Position numbers and translations under genes: made by a program. A stretch of DNA of 9,939 nucleotides, taken from CAZJRQ01 sp964548535. Lineage in GTDB: Bacteria; Bacillota; Clostridia; Oscillospirales; Ruminococcaceae. Each line of letters opens with the position of its first letter. Within the stretch, counting starts at the first letter, position 1. Below, piece after piece: positions 1 to 5,772 of the stretch. The stretch covers positions 1-9,939 of the forward strand of contig CAZJRQ010000053.1 in the NCBI GenBank assembly GCA_964548535.1, in the 5' to 3' direction. Below the pieces are notes generated by a model that saw only the letters and a list, made by a program, of their open reading frames with translations, made no database searches and was not told the DNA's origin.

Positions 1-54
1 AGGCACGAGCGATAATGCGACTTTGCGCCGTCCGCGCTAGGACTGCTCGGGTTG
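1..54 (+). repeat. Intergenic repeat copy 1 (cut by window edge)
   Basis: This is the right part of the repeat unit seen complete at 124-214. The 54 bases match 161-214 except for one G/A difference. It contains the 13-mer GCGCCGTCCGCGC at 25-37 and ends in GCTCGGGTTG. It is much richer in GC than the surrounding AT-rich DNA. The left module lies outside the window, so the true start is unknown. No coding potential was seen. Confidence 0.8.
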
Positions 55-123
55 GAGTTAGTGGTAATCTGTAAATTTATTTTTTATATAGAAAATATAT
101 AAACTCCCAATAATCACGCAGTT

Positions 124-214
124 GTGACGCCGATTATGGTATAAGTACCAATCACGAGTGAGGCACGAACGATAATGCGACTTTGCGCCGTCCGCGCTAG
201 GACTGCTCGGGTTG
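124..214 (+). repeat. Intergenic repeat copy 2 (complete)
   Basis: The unit has two modules. The left one (about 124-181) begins GTGACGCCGATTATGG, contains a short imperfect hairpin around GGTATAAGTACC, and ends in ATGCGAC. The right one (about 182-214) holds GCGCCGTCCGCGC at 185-197 and ends GCTCGGGTTG. The right part matches copy 1 and the left part matches copy 3, so the two modules recombine independently. No ORF of credible length or start site overlaps it. It may be a non-autonomous element or a structured RNA, but nothing here decides that. Confidence 0.85.
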
Positions 215-329
215 TGGGTTGTGGTGATTTTTAATATTATTTATTGTACTTATATAGATATATCTTTATGCGTTTTATGATTAGTTTTAGATTTTCAAAA
301 ATTTATAAACTTTCCTACACCATAAGGTG

Positions 330-416
330 GTGACGCCGATTATGGTATAAGCACCAATCACGAGCGAGGAACGAGCGAAGATGCGACAGGGGTCCAGGGG
401 CTAGCCCCTGGTGGTT
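330..416 (+). repeat. Intergenic repeat copy 3, with a different right module
   Basis: Positions 330-387 repeat the left module of copy 2 (GTGACGCCGATTATGG to ATGCGAC) with only a few substitutions. After ATGCGAC the sequence changes to a different module centred on the perfect 18-bp palindrome CCAGGGGCTAGCCCCTGG at 394-411. Both right-module types end in GGTTG. The right edge runs into the -35 box of the next gene's promoter. Confidence 0.8.
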
Positions 417-443
417 GACTTTTTGGGGGAGTTATTATATAAT
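415..443 (+). promoter_or_regulatory. Sigma-A promoter of the DUF975 gene
   Basis: TTGACT at 415-420 and TATAAT at 438-443 are separated by exactly 17 bp. Transcription should start near 450, giving a leader of about 55 bases to the ATG at 504. The -35 box abuts the end of repeat copy 3, so that repeat's palindrome lies directly upstream of the promoter. Confidence 0.8.
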
Positions 444-503
444 AGGATAGTGTGTTGTCGATTTGTGAAGTTATTTAGGATTTTGTGTTGAAAGGTGTGA
501 AAT

Positions 504-1808
504 ATGAGAGTTCCGAATACGCAGCCTGTTTGGTCGAGAAAGTCGCTTAAACAATCTGCTAAAGTTAATATAAAAAGAAATTATTTTGCTTGTTTTGCTG
601 TGTGTTTTATTTTAGTTTTTATCGGCGGACAGTATGGCGGTACTACACAGTTTATTGCGAGTTATGATAAAGCAAATGTTGCAGATATCAGATACACTGG
701 CGATGATAAACGTCAGGTTGTTGAGCATTTGATTGAAACAGGTCTTAGTTATGAGGAGATTTCCAAAAAATTCAATATAGGTGATGCCGATGCCGTCGAG
801 CGGTGGGCGCATATTTATAATGAGCAAGGTCCTGAAGGACTAAATTCTAAGGAAATATCAATGTTCAACACTGGAAGTGAAAATTCAAATTGGAACATTG
901 TTAATAACGTCGTTTATACTATTGCCAAAACTGAGGCTAATATTTCGGCTGCTTTTAAAAATAAATCTAGCGATGTACAATTGCACCTTGCTGATACTTT
1001 TGATAGTATTACTCAGGAGCATTCGTCTAAGTTTCAAGTCGTAAATGCAGTGCTTGAGACATTCTCCAAAAAAACCACTTGGCAGCATATCGTATCTGTT
1101 GCTAGTGCGATTTTCAGCGTCTTGGTTACGCTTTTTGTGTCGTTTGTACTGATTGTTGGTGAGCGAAGATTTTTTCTGGAAAATCGTACATATCGCAAAA
1201 CTAAAATCAATAGAGTGCTTTATTTGTATAAAGATAAACAACTTAAGCCTATTATGACTATGTTTTTTAAGGACTTGTTTTTAACCTTGTGGGCTTTTAC
1301 AATTGTTGGATTGTTTATAAAGCCTTTCGAATATATGATGATTCCGTTTATTCTTGCTGAGAATCCTGAAATTGATAGAAAACATGCGTTTAAGCTGTCA
1401 AAGCAAATGATGAAAGGCAACAAATGGGAGGCGGCTAAGATGTCCGTTTCATTTTGGATTTGGTATGTAGCGGCTATTGTGCCTGCAATTGCTATAATGA
1501 TGATTTTCTTGCCTGACGCGTCATATTTGCAAACAAGCGTTATAATTAACACTTGTTTTGGTATTGTTTCTATGTTTTTGCTTAATCCTTACAGAACTGC
1601 TACTAAGACTGAGCTTTATATTATGCTTAGAAAACAGGCTATTAATGAAAAATATGAGTTCTATGAGGATTTGAATGATAAATATCTTGATTTAGATTTG
1701 CTTGAACAGCAGATGAATAGCGGTTCGGACGACGATGATTCAAAGACTGTTAGTGTTGACTTTGAGAATTTTGATGACGTTACTGAATGCCCTGCTGATA
1801 TGCAATAA
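504..1808 (+). CDS. DUF975 family membrane protein with an HTH-like insert
   Basis: A 434-residue integral membrane protein. The N-terminal pattern around W10-Y27 (WSRKSLKQSAK, then a basic stretch before the first membrane helix) and the later GERRFF segment are typical of DUF975, a Firmicutes family of unknown function. Predicted membrane helices lie near residues 28-45, 195-218, 255-285, 314-336 and 342-361. The tail from about 400 is acidic (SDDDDS). The start is supported by AAAGGTG at 491-497, six bases before the ATG. The first loop (about 50-190) is long; residues 68-115 resemble the helix-turn-helix of IS3-type transposase OrfA proteins (SYEEISKKFNI, then ERWAHIYNEQGPEGL). By the positive-inside rule that loop should face outward, so DNA binding is doubtful. 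The gene appears monocistronic. Family assignment is from recalled sequence patterns. Confidence 0.8.
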   Translation: MRVPNTQPVWSRKSLKQSAKVNIKRNYFACFAVCFILVFIGGQYGGTTQFIASYDKANVADIRYTGDDKRQVVEHLIETGLSYEEISKKFNIGDADAVERWAHIYNEQGPEGLNSKEISMFNTGSENSNWNIVNNVVYTIAKTEANISAAFKNKSSDVQLHLADTFDSITQEHSSKFQVVNAVLETFSKKTTWQHIVSVASAIFSVLVTLFVSFVLIVGERRFFLENRTYRKTKINRVLYLYKDKQLKPIMTMFFKDLFLTLWAFTIVGLFIKPFEYMMIPFILAENPEIDRKHAFKLSKQMMKGNKWEAAKMSVSFWIWYVAAIVPAIAIMMIFLPDASYLQTSVIINTCFGIVSMFLLNPYRTATKTELYIMLRKQAINEKYEFYEDLNDKYLDLDLLEQQMNSGSDDDDSKTVSVDFENFDDVTECPADMQ

Positions 1809-1839
1809 AAAACTGCTATGCATAATTCGCACAGCAGTT
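1807..1839 (-). terminator. Terminator of the phosphoesterase gene, possibly two-way
   Basis: AACTGCTATGC (1811-1821) pairs with GCACAGCAGTT (1829-1839) with one mismatch. Read on the minus strand the stem is followed by a run of six T (1807-1812, partly in the stem), the usual intrinsic form. On the plus strand no T run follows, so termination of the DUF975 transcript here would be weak. Confidence 0.7.
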
Positions 1840-1847
1840 GGTTGCAT

Positions 1848-1871
1848 GATTATTTGATTATTTGATTATTT
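1848..1871. repeat. 8-bp tandem repeat, three units
   Basis: GATTATTT occurs three times head to tail (1848-1855, 1856-1863, 1864-1871). The array covers the TAA stop codon (1866-1868) of the minus-strand phosphoesterase. It is probably replication slippage. Confidence 0.75.
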
Positions 1872-3053
1872 GAAGTTTATTGTTACGTTGCAAATTTCAG
1901 CGTCTGTTCCTACTCGCATGTATGGTCCGAAAATTCCTGCTCCTGAGGTTACTATTGAATACATAGAATCTTTTTTGATTACACCGCTGGGATTTTCCCA
2001 CATCATTTTTATAGTGAGGTTTCCTGGAAAAACTTGACCGTCATGGGTGTGTCCTGAAAAATCAATGTCTGCACCTGCGTCAGCAATTTCTTTAAGTTCT
2101 GAGGGGCTGTGGTCGATAAAGAAAATTGGCTTTGACTTGTCTAAATCCTTTGTTAGCTCGGCTGGAGAAAGTCTGCTGCCGTCCGTTGTGCCTGGCTTGT
2201 CTACATCACGTCTGCCAACTAGATAAAAGCTGTCGTCAATAAGTACTGATTCATCTTGAAGAAGATTTATGTTTGAGTCTTTTAAGAAATTCGCCATTGA
2301 TGTATCATTCTCGGGACTTTCTCCCCAGCTGAATGTAAATCCCATTAGAATCTGCTCGTTAATGTCATGATTTCCGTAGCATGCCCAGACACCATATTTA
2401 GAATCTATCGAGCGAAAAAGCTTGGCAACTTTGTCGGGATTATCAATGCCGTCAATGCTGTTATCAAAAATATCTCCAGCGAAAATAACAATGTCAGGCT
2501 CGCACGCGTTTATTTTTTCGACTAGCTGTTCGATATGCTTTGCACCGATTGCGTAACCTAAGTGAGTGTCGGCAACGAGTACTGCTTTTAGTTGGTTGGT
2601 TTGGACATTTGTTTTATCCACGGTTACGGTGTATGGAGTTGTTTTTATATCTCTTGCATGGACGAAACCGTAAAGGCAAAAGACTGCGGTGCATATTGCA
2701 ACACCGGTACCTACGGTGATTACGCCTATTCGTGAATAGATTTTGCTGATTTTTAGTGGTGAGTGTTTTATAATAATTCGCAGTAAATCGCTGAGAACTA
2801 TGAACATCAATGAATAAAGCATAATGCCCATCCAATATGTAGAAAATCTGCGGATTAAAATTGCGACTGCACTTTTCGGCAGAAGAAATGCAAGGATTGG
2901 CGAAAGTGTGCATAAAAAATATAAGATGCCAACTGGTATCATAAATCTATGTTTATCTAAAATTGCTGTGCAGTGTCTAGTCCAATGGAAAATTCGCAGC
3001 AGCATATAGAGGTTTGCTAGAATATATAGCGGTATGAGAAATAGAAAAATCAT
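1866..3053 (-). CDS. Membrane-anchored metallophosphoesterase (YkuE/YaeI-like)
   Basis: A 395-residue calcineurin-like phosphoesterase with an N-terminal membrane domain of about four helices (near residues 3-20, 36-58, 72-92 and 110-130). The catalytic domain carries the complete dimetal-site set: DTHLG (162-166), GDIFDN (193-198), GNHD (227-230), DHSP (314-317) and GHTHDGQ (334-340). All expected metal-ligand Asp, Asn and His residues are present, so it should be active. Related YaeI/YkuE proteins act on lipid-linked phosphates such as lipid A precursors or related phospholipids; the substrate here is unknown. The catalytic domain is likely extracytoplasmic, but topology cannot be fixed by eye. 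GGAGG (complement of 3060-3064) lies six bases before the ATG. It is divergent from the CmpB-like gene and has its own promoter and terminator. Confidence 0.88.
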   Translation of the reverse strand: MIFLFLIPLYILANLYMLLRIFHWTRHCTAILDKHRFMIPVGILYFLCTLSPILAFLLPKSAVAILIRRFSTYWMGIMLYSLMFIVLSDLLRIIIKHSPLKISKIYSRIGVITVGTGVAICTAVFCLYGFVHARDIKTTPYTVTVDKTNVQTNQLKAVLVADTHLGYAIGAKHIEQLVEKINACEPDIVIFAGDIFDNSIDGIDNPDKVAKLFRSIDSKYGVWACYGNHDINEQILMGFTFSWGESPENDTSMANFLKDSNINLLQDESVLIDDSFYLVGRRDVDKPGTTDGSRLSPAELTKDLDKSKPIFFIDHSPSELKEIADAGADIDFSGHTHDGQVFPGNLTIKMMWENPSGVIKKDSMYSIVTSGAGIFGPYMRVGTDAEICNVTINFK

Positions 3054-3083
3054 ATATTGCCTCCGTATTTAAGCTTAATTCCA

Positions 3084-3112
3084 ATTATACAACTTTTTTA
3101 GAACAAAAGCAA
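3084..3112 (-). promoter_or_regulatory. Promoter of the phosphoesterase gene
   Basis: On the minus strand TTGCTT (3107-3112) and TATAAT (3084-3089) are 17 bp apart, giving a leader of about 25 bases to the ATG at 3053. On the plus strand a TATAAA at 3122-3127 may be the -10 box of the divergent gene, but no convincing -35 box accompanies it. Confidence 0.65.
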
Positions 3113-3158
3113 TAAAATTTTTATAAAATGCGTAAAACATATGAAAGGAAAAACAGAA

Positions 3159-3848
3159 ATGCAACTTGATCTTACAATAGATGATTTGAGAGAGCTTGAG
3201 CAATATCCTGGTTTAATGCCGCATAGTACGGTTAATTTGAATTTAGGCAAACGTGAAATAAAAATGCGACGCGATTATCATAGAGATTATGCGTTGTCAT
3301 CTCTTTTGATTATGTTTTTTATATTTTCTGCAATCGGTTGGATTTGGGAGGTTATCATCCATATTGTAGAGGACGGACAGATTGTAAATCGCGGTACTTT
3401 GCATGGACCTTGGCTTCCAATTTATGGTGTCGGAGGAGTTTTAGGAGTAGTCTTGTTCAAGAGATTTGTCGACCGTCCTGTAGTAACATTTGTTTTAGTA
3501 ACTGCTTTATGTACTATTGTTGAGTACATAACAGGCTGGTATCTTAAAACCTACAAGCATATAAAATACTGGGATTACGAGGGATATTTTTTGAATATTA
3601 ACGGCCTTGTTTGTTTAGAGGGTGCGTTGATTTTTGGATTTGCTGGGTACGCTGGAGTATATTTAATGGCACCGTTTTTTGATGATAAGATAAAAAAAAT
3701 ACCTGAAAAAATCAGGAAGAATGTATGTATTACATTTACAATTGTTTTTGCATTTGATTTTATTTATTCGCATTTTTATCCTAATAAAGGTGAGGGAATT
3801 ACGGATTATGTAGTGACCTTTGTACATACATTTTCGCAAATGTTTTGA
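3159..3848 (+). CDS. CmpB-like putative ABC-transporter type IV membrane protein
   Basis: A 229-residue multi-pass membrane protein matching the 'putative ABC-transporter type IV' family (ABC_trans_CmpB, Pfam PF06541 from memory). Family signatures are GWIWE (60-64), NRGTLHGPWLPIYG (77-90), EYITGWYLK (122-130), WDY (138-140) and the following NGL segment (148-150). Predicted helices lie near 46-68, 88-103, 107-128, 150-170 and 186-204; residues 1-40 are a soluble N-terminal extension. The substrate is unknown, and no ATPase gene is adjacent. The start at 3159 is preferred because GAAAGGA (3143-3149) sits nine bases upstream. An in-frame ATG at 3141 would add six residues, but nothing resembling a ribosome binding site precedes it. 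The gene is convergent with metY and shares its terminator. Confidence 0.82.
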   Translation: MQLDLTIDDLRELEQYPGLMPHSTVNLNLGKREIKMRRDYHRDYALSSLLIMFFIFSAIGWIWEVIIHIVEDGQIVNRGTLHGPWLPIYGVGGVLGVVLFKRFVDRPVVTFVLVTALCTIVEYITGWYLKTYKHIKYWDYEGYFLNINGLVCLEGALIFGFAGYAGVYLMAPFFDDKIKKIPEKIRKNVCITFTIVFAFDFIYSHFYPNKGEGITDYVVTFVHTFSQMF

Positions 3849-3872
3849 TATGATAAATTACAATGTAAAATA

Positions 3873-3910
3873 AAAATAGCAGTCACTAGAGAATTAGTGG
3901 CTGCTATTTT
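3873..3910. terminator. Bidirectional terminator between CmpB-like gene and metY
   Basis: A 15-bp stem (3873-3887 with 3896-3910, one G-U pair) encloses an eight-base loop. The arms begin AAAATAGCAG and end CTGCTATTTT, so each strand ends in a T-rich tract. It lies 24 bases after the CmpB-like stop codon and about 76 bases after the metY stop. Confidence 0.9.
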
Positions 3911-3985
3911 GCTTTATTATTTTGAGGAGTATGTATTTTTTATTTGAGAGGTATATTTTGTGGGTTTGAAATTTTTGTATGTATG

Positions 3986-5281
3986 TTAAATAGTTTCAAG
4001 AGCCTCGTTTAAATCGAAAATTATGTCGTCGATATGCTCTGTACCAATTGAAAGTCTGATTGTGTTAGGCTTGATTCCTTGTTCTAGAAGTTCGTCTTCA
4101 TTTAGCTGAGAATGTGTTGTGGTTGCTGGGTGAATCGCTAGTGATTTTGAATCAGCAACGTTTGCAAGCAGTGAGAAAATTTGAAGATTATCGATAACCT
4201 TTTTAGCCTCGTCAGCACCGCCCTTAACTTCAAATGTAAAGATTGAACCTGCACCGTTAGGGAAATATTCATCATATAGCTTTTTATATTTGCTGTCTGG
4301 TAGTGATGGGTGATTAACCTTTTCTACCTTTGGGTGATTGTTTAGGAACTCAATAACTTTCTTCGTGTTCTCAACGTGTCTTTCAACTCGAAGTGAAAGA
4401 GTTTCTAGCCCCTGCAAGAAGATGAATGCGTGGAATGGTGAAACTGTTGCACCTGTATCACGCAGCAAGATAGCACGGATTTTTGTGACGAAGGCAGCTT
4501 TTCCAGCAGCTGCTGTAAATGATACACCGTGATAGCTAGGGTTTGGCTCAGTGATTGATGGGAATTTTCCGCTTGCTTCCCAGTCAAAGTTACCGCTGTC
4601 GATAATTACACCGCCGATTGCAGTTCCGTGACCGCCGATAAACTTAGTTGCTGAATGAACCACAATGTCTGCACCGTATTCAATTGGTCTTAGTAGGAAT
4701 GGTGTAGCAAATGTACTGTCAACAACTAGCGGGATCTTATTTGCATGAGCAATATCAGCAAGTTTTTTGATATCAATGATATTAGAATTTGGATTTCCTA
4801 GTGTTTCGATAAAGATTGCTTTTGTGTTTTCCTGAATTGCATTTTCAAATGAACCCTCAACGTCAGGATCAACAAAAGTAGTAGTGATTCCGTAATTTGG
4901 AAGAGTGTGTGCAAGCAGATTGTAGGTACCACCGTAAATAGTGTTTGCTGAAACGATATGGTCGCCTGCATTTGCTAGATTTTGAATTGTATATGTTACG
5001 GCAGCAGCACCAGATGCAACTGCAAGAGCGGCAACTCCACCCTCAAGAGAGGCAATGCGTCTTTCAAAAATATCCTGTGTAGGGTTTGTCAATCTACCAT
5101 AGATATTGCCAGCGTCTGTAAGATTAAAGCGTGCTTGCGCGTGGTCGCTGTTGTGAAAAACGTATGAAGTTGATGCGTAAATCGGAACCGCACGAGCATC
5201 AGTTGTTGGGTCAGCCTGCTCTTGTCCAATATGCAATTGCTTAGTTTCAAAATGTAGTTCTCTCTCATTAATAGTGCTCAT
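3986..5281 (-). CDS. metY: O-acetylhomoserine sulfhydrylase (MetY)
   Basis: A 431-residue PLP-dependent Cys/Met-metabolism enzyme (fold type I). It should convert O-acetylhomoserine and sulfide to homocysteine in the cytoplasm; some family members also use O-acetylserine. The PLP lysine is K213 in SATKFIGGHGT, D188 in VVDSTFATP is the pyridine-nitrogen ligand, and YGR (61-63) is the conserved phosphate/subunit-interface motif. Length and the insert between K213 and the C-terminal domain fit MetY rather than the shorter MetB/MetC enzymes. The complement of 5292-5299 gives GAAAGAGG ten bases before the ATG. A cysteine-rich leader ORF precedes the gene in the same transcript (5349-5420), suggesting control by cysteine supply. 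It is followed by a shared terminator and appears to be a single-gene unit. Substrate preference between acetyl and other activated homoserines is inferred from overall family resemblance. Confidence 0.93.
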   Translation of the reverse strand: MSTINERELHFETKQLHIGQEQADPTTDARAVPIYASTSYVFHNSDHAQARFNLTDAGNIYGRLTNPTQDIFERRIASLEGGVAALAVASGAAAVTYTIQNLANAGDHIVSANTIYGGTYNLLAHTLPNYGITTTFVDPDVEGSFENAIQENTKAIFIETLGNPNSNIIDIKKLADIAHANKIPLVVDSTFATPFLLRPIEYGADIVVHSATKFIGGHGTAIGGVIIDSGNFDWEASGKFPSITEPNPSYHGVSFTAAAGKAAFVTKIRAILLRDTGATVSPFHAFIFLQGLETLSLRVERHVENTKKVIEFLNNHPKVEKVNHPSLPDSKYKKLYDEYFPNGAGSIFTFEVKGGADEAKKVIDNLQIFSLLANVADSKSLAIHPATTTHSQLNEDELLEQGIKPNTIRLSIGTEHIDDIIFDLNEALETI

Positions 5282-5318
5282 AATATATTAACCTCTTTCA
5301 TATTTAATCTGATTTATT

Positions 5319-5336
5319 TGTTACTTATGTTACTTA
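5319..5336. repeat. 9-bp tandem repeat in the metY leader
   Basis: TGTTACTTA is present twice in tandem (5319-5327, 5328-5336), between the cysteine-rich leader ORF and metY. It has no hairpin potential of its own and may be slippage. Confidence 0.7.
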
Positions 5337-5348
5337 AAAATATATAGT

Positions 5349-5420
5349 TTAACAGCAACAACAACACATTCGTGCAGACAATACGTTTTGTGGTTTTAGT
5401 TTTAAATTTTTTCTTTTCAT
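5349..5420 (-). CDS. Poly-cysteine leader peptide upstream of metY
   Basis: A 23-codon ORF read on the minus strand. The peptide begins MKRKNLKLKP, is strongly basic in its first half, and ends ARMCCCCC followed directly by TAA: five consecutive cysteine codons (TGT TGT TGT TGC TGT, 5352-5366). AAAGGA (complement of 5429-5434) lies eight bases before the ATG, and a strong promoter starts about 56 bases upstream, so the ORF should be translated as the first cistron of the metY mRNA. The stop codon is 67 bases before the metY ATG. Known leader peptides (trp, his, and poly-Cys leaders described in mycobacteria) sense charged tRNA through ribosome stalling, and the same is inferred here for Cys-tRNA. 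No T-box or SAM-riboswitch signature was seen in this leader. The cysteine codon run and ribosome binding site are direct observations; function is inference. Confidence 0.85.
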   Translation of the reverse strand: MKRKNLKLKPQNVLSARMCCCCC

Positions 5421-5446
5421 AATACCAGTCCTTTCATTAATCATAT

Positions 5447-5519
5447 AATTCCTATATTAATACTTGGTATCGGTGTGAATAAATAATATCACACTTAATC
5501 TACTTTGTCAATAGGAATT
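5447..5519. promoter_or_regulatory. Inverted repeat bracketing the metY promoter (candidate operator)
   Basis: AATTCCTAT (5447-5455) and ATAGGAATT (5511-5519) are a perfect 9-bp inverted repeat. The right copy overlaps the metY -35 box by one base, and the left copy lies about 20 bases inside the transcript. Between them, ATAC-TTG-GTAT (5460-5470) is a small palindrome just downstream of the predicted start site. A GGAATT core also occurs in the binding motif of CymR, the Rrf2-type cysteine regulator of Bacillus; a match to the full CymR motif was not obtained. Regulator identity is therefore speculative. Confidence 0.4.
5483..5511 (-). promoter_or_regulatory. Promoter of the leader peptide-metY transcript
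   Basis: On the minus strand TTGACA (5506-5511) and TATTAT (5483-5488) are separated by exactly 17 bp. Start of transcription is expected near 5476, which leaves about 56 bases before the leader ATG and about 195 before metY. Confidence 0.85.
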
Positions 5520-5520
5520 G

Positions 5521-5603
5521 AGCATTTTGTATGATATTACAAATTACCTGTTTCTGAAAGTACTGAATTTATGAAAATATCACACAAATCATTTTCGAGA
5601 ATT
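5521..5603. other. Spacer between the two divergent promoters
   Basis: This AT-rich spacer separates the metY promoter from the flavoprotein promoter within the gene-free stretch 5421-5772. Apart from the promoters and palindromes listed separately, nothing was found here: no RNA gene and no supported ORF. Confidence 0.6.
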
Positions 5604-5609
5604 TTCCTA

Positions 5610-5638
5610 TTGACTTCGCTATAATAGTATGATACAAT
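5610..5638 (+). promoter_or_regulatory. Promoter of the flavoprotein operon
   Basis: TTGACT (5610-5615) and TACAAT (5633-5638) are 17 bp apart, with a start expected near 5645 and a leader of about 130 bases. A weaker extended -10 box (TGATATATAAT, 5721-5731) nearer the gene could be a second promoter, but its spacing to TTGACC (5699-5704) is poor. Confidence 0.65.
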
Positions 5639-5669
5639 GTATTTAGTAAATTAGTAATTTACTAAATAC
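5639..5669. promoter_or_regulatory. 31-bp palindrome at the flavoprotein start site (operator)
   Basis: Arms of 15 bp (5639-5653 and 5655-5669) are perfect complements around one central base. The site contains three 7-mers at 8-bp steps: TTAGTAA (5643-5649), TTAGTAA (5651-5657) and TTACTAA (5659-5665). It begins immediately after the -10 box and covers the expected start site, which is where a repressor would block transcription. The form suits a dimeric winged-helix repressor of MarR or HxlR/DUF24 type; YodB-type sites that control azoreductases look broadly similar. No regulator gene is adjacent. Confidence 0.6.
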
Positions 5670-5772
5670 TACGCAAACACAAAACCGCAAATGTGTATTT
5701 GACCAAAACACACATTGTGCTGATATATAATATTGTGTTTAAATTAATTATGGAATGATAAGGAGTGATAAA

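Noticed and set aside
1..414. CRISPR array
   Set aside because: The repeats are long, unequal, modular and separated by AT-rich DNA of uneven length. There are no short regular repeat-spacer units and no cas genes.
705..848. Intact or recent IS3 insertion in the DUF975 gene
   Set aside because: There are no terminal inverted repeats, no target duplication and no OrfB, and the reading frame is continuous. Only the protein pattern resembles a transposase.
612..1552. Minus-strand ORFs inside the DUF975 gene
   Set aside because: They lie antisense to a gene with a good promoter, ribosome binding site and family pattern, and their translations have no recognisable features.
4338..5167. Plus-strand and alternate-frame ORFs inside metY
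   Set aside because: They are frames opposite to or overlapping a complete enzyme with all motifs intact, and they lack ribosome binding sites or recognisable content.
5282..5476. T-box or SAM riboswitch in the metY leader
   Set aside because: No T-box signature sequence and no SAM-type multi-helix arrangement could be found, and no terminator hairpin is present. The leader ORF explains the space better.
5571..5624. Possible 17-codon ORF (ATG AAA ATA TCA ...) before the flavoprotein promoter
   Set aside because: It lies upstream of the predicted start site and overlaps the promoter itself, with a poorly placed ribosome binding site and no notable codon pattern.
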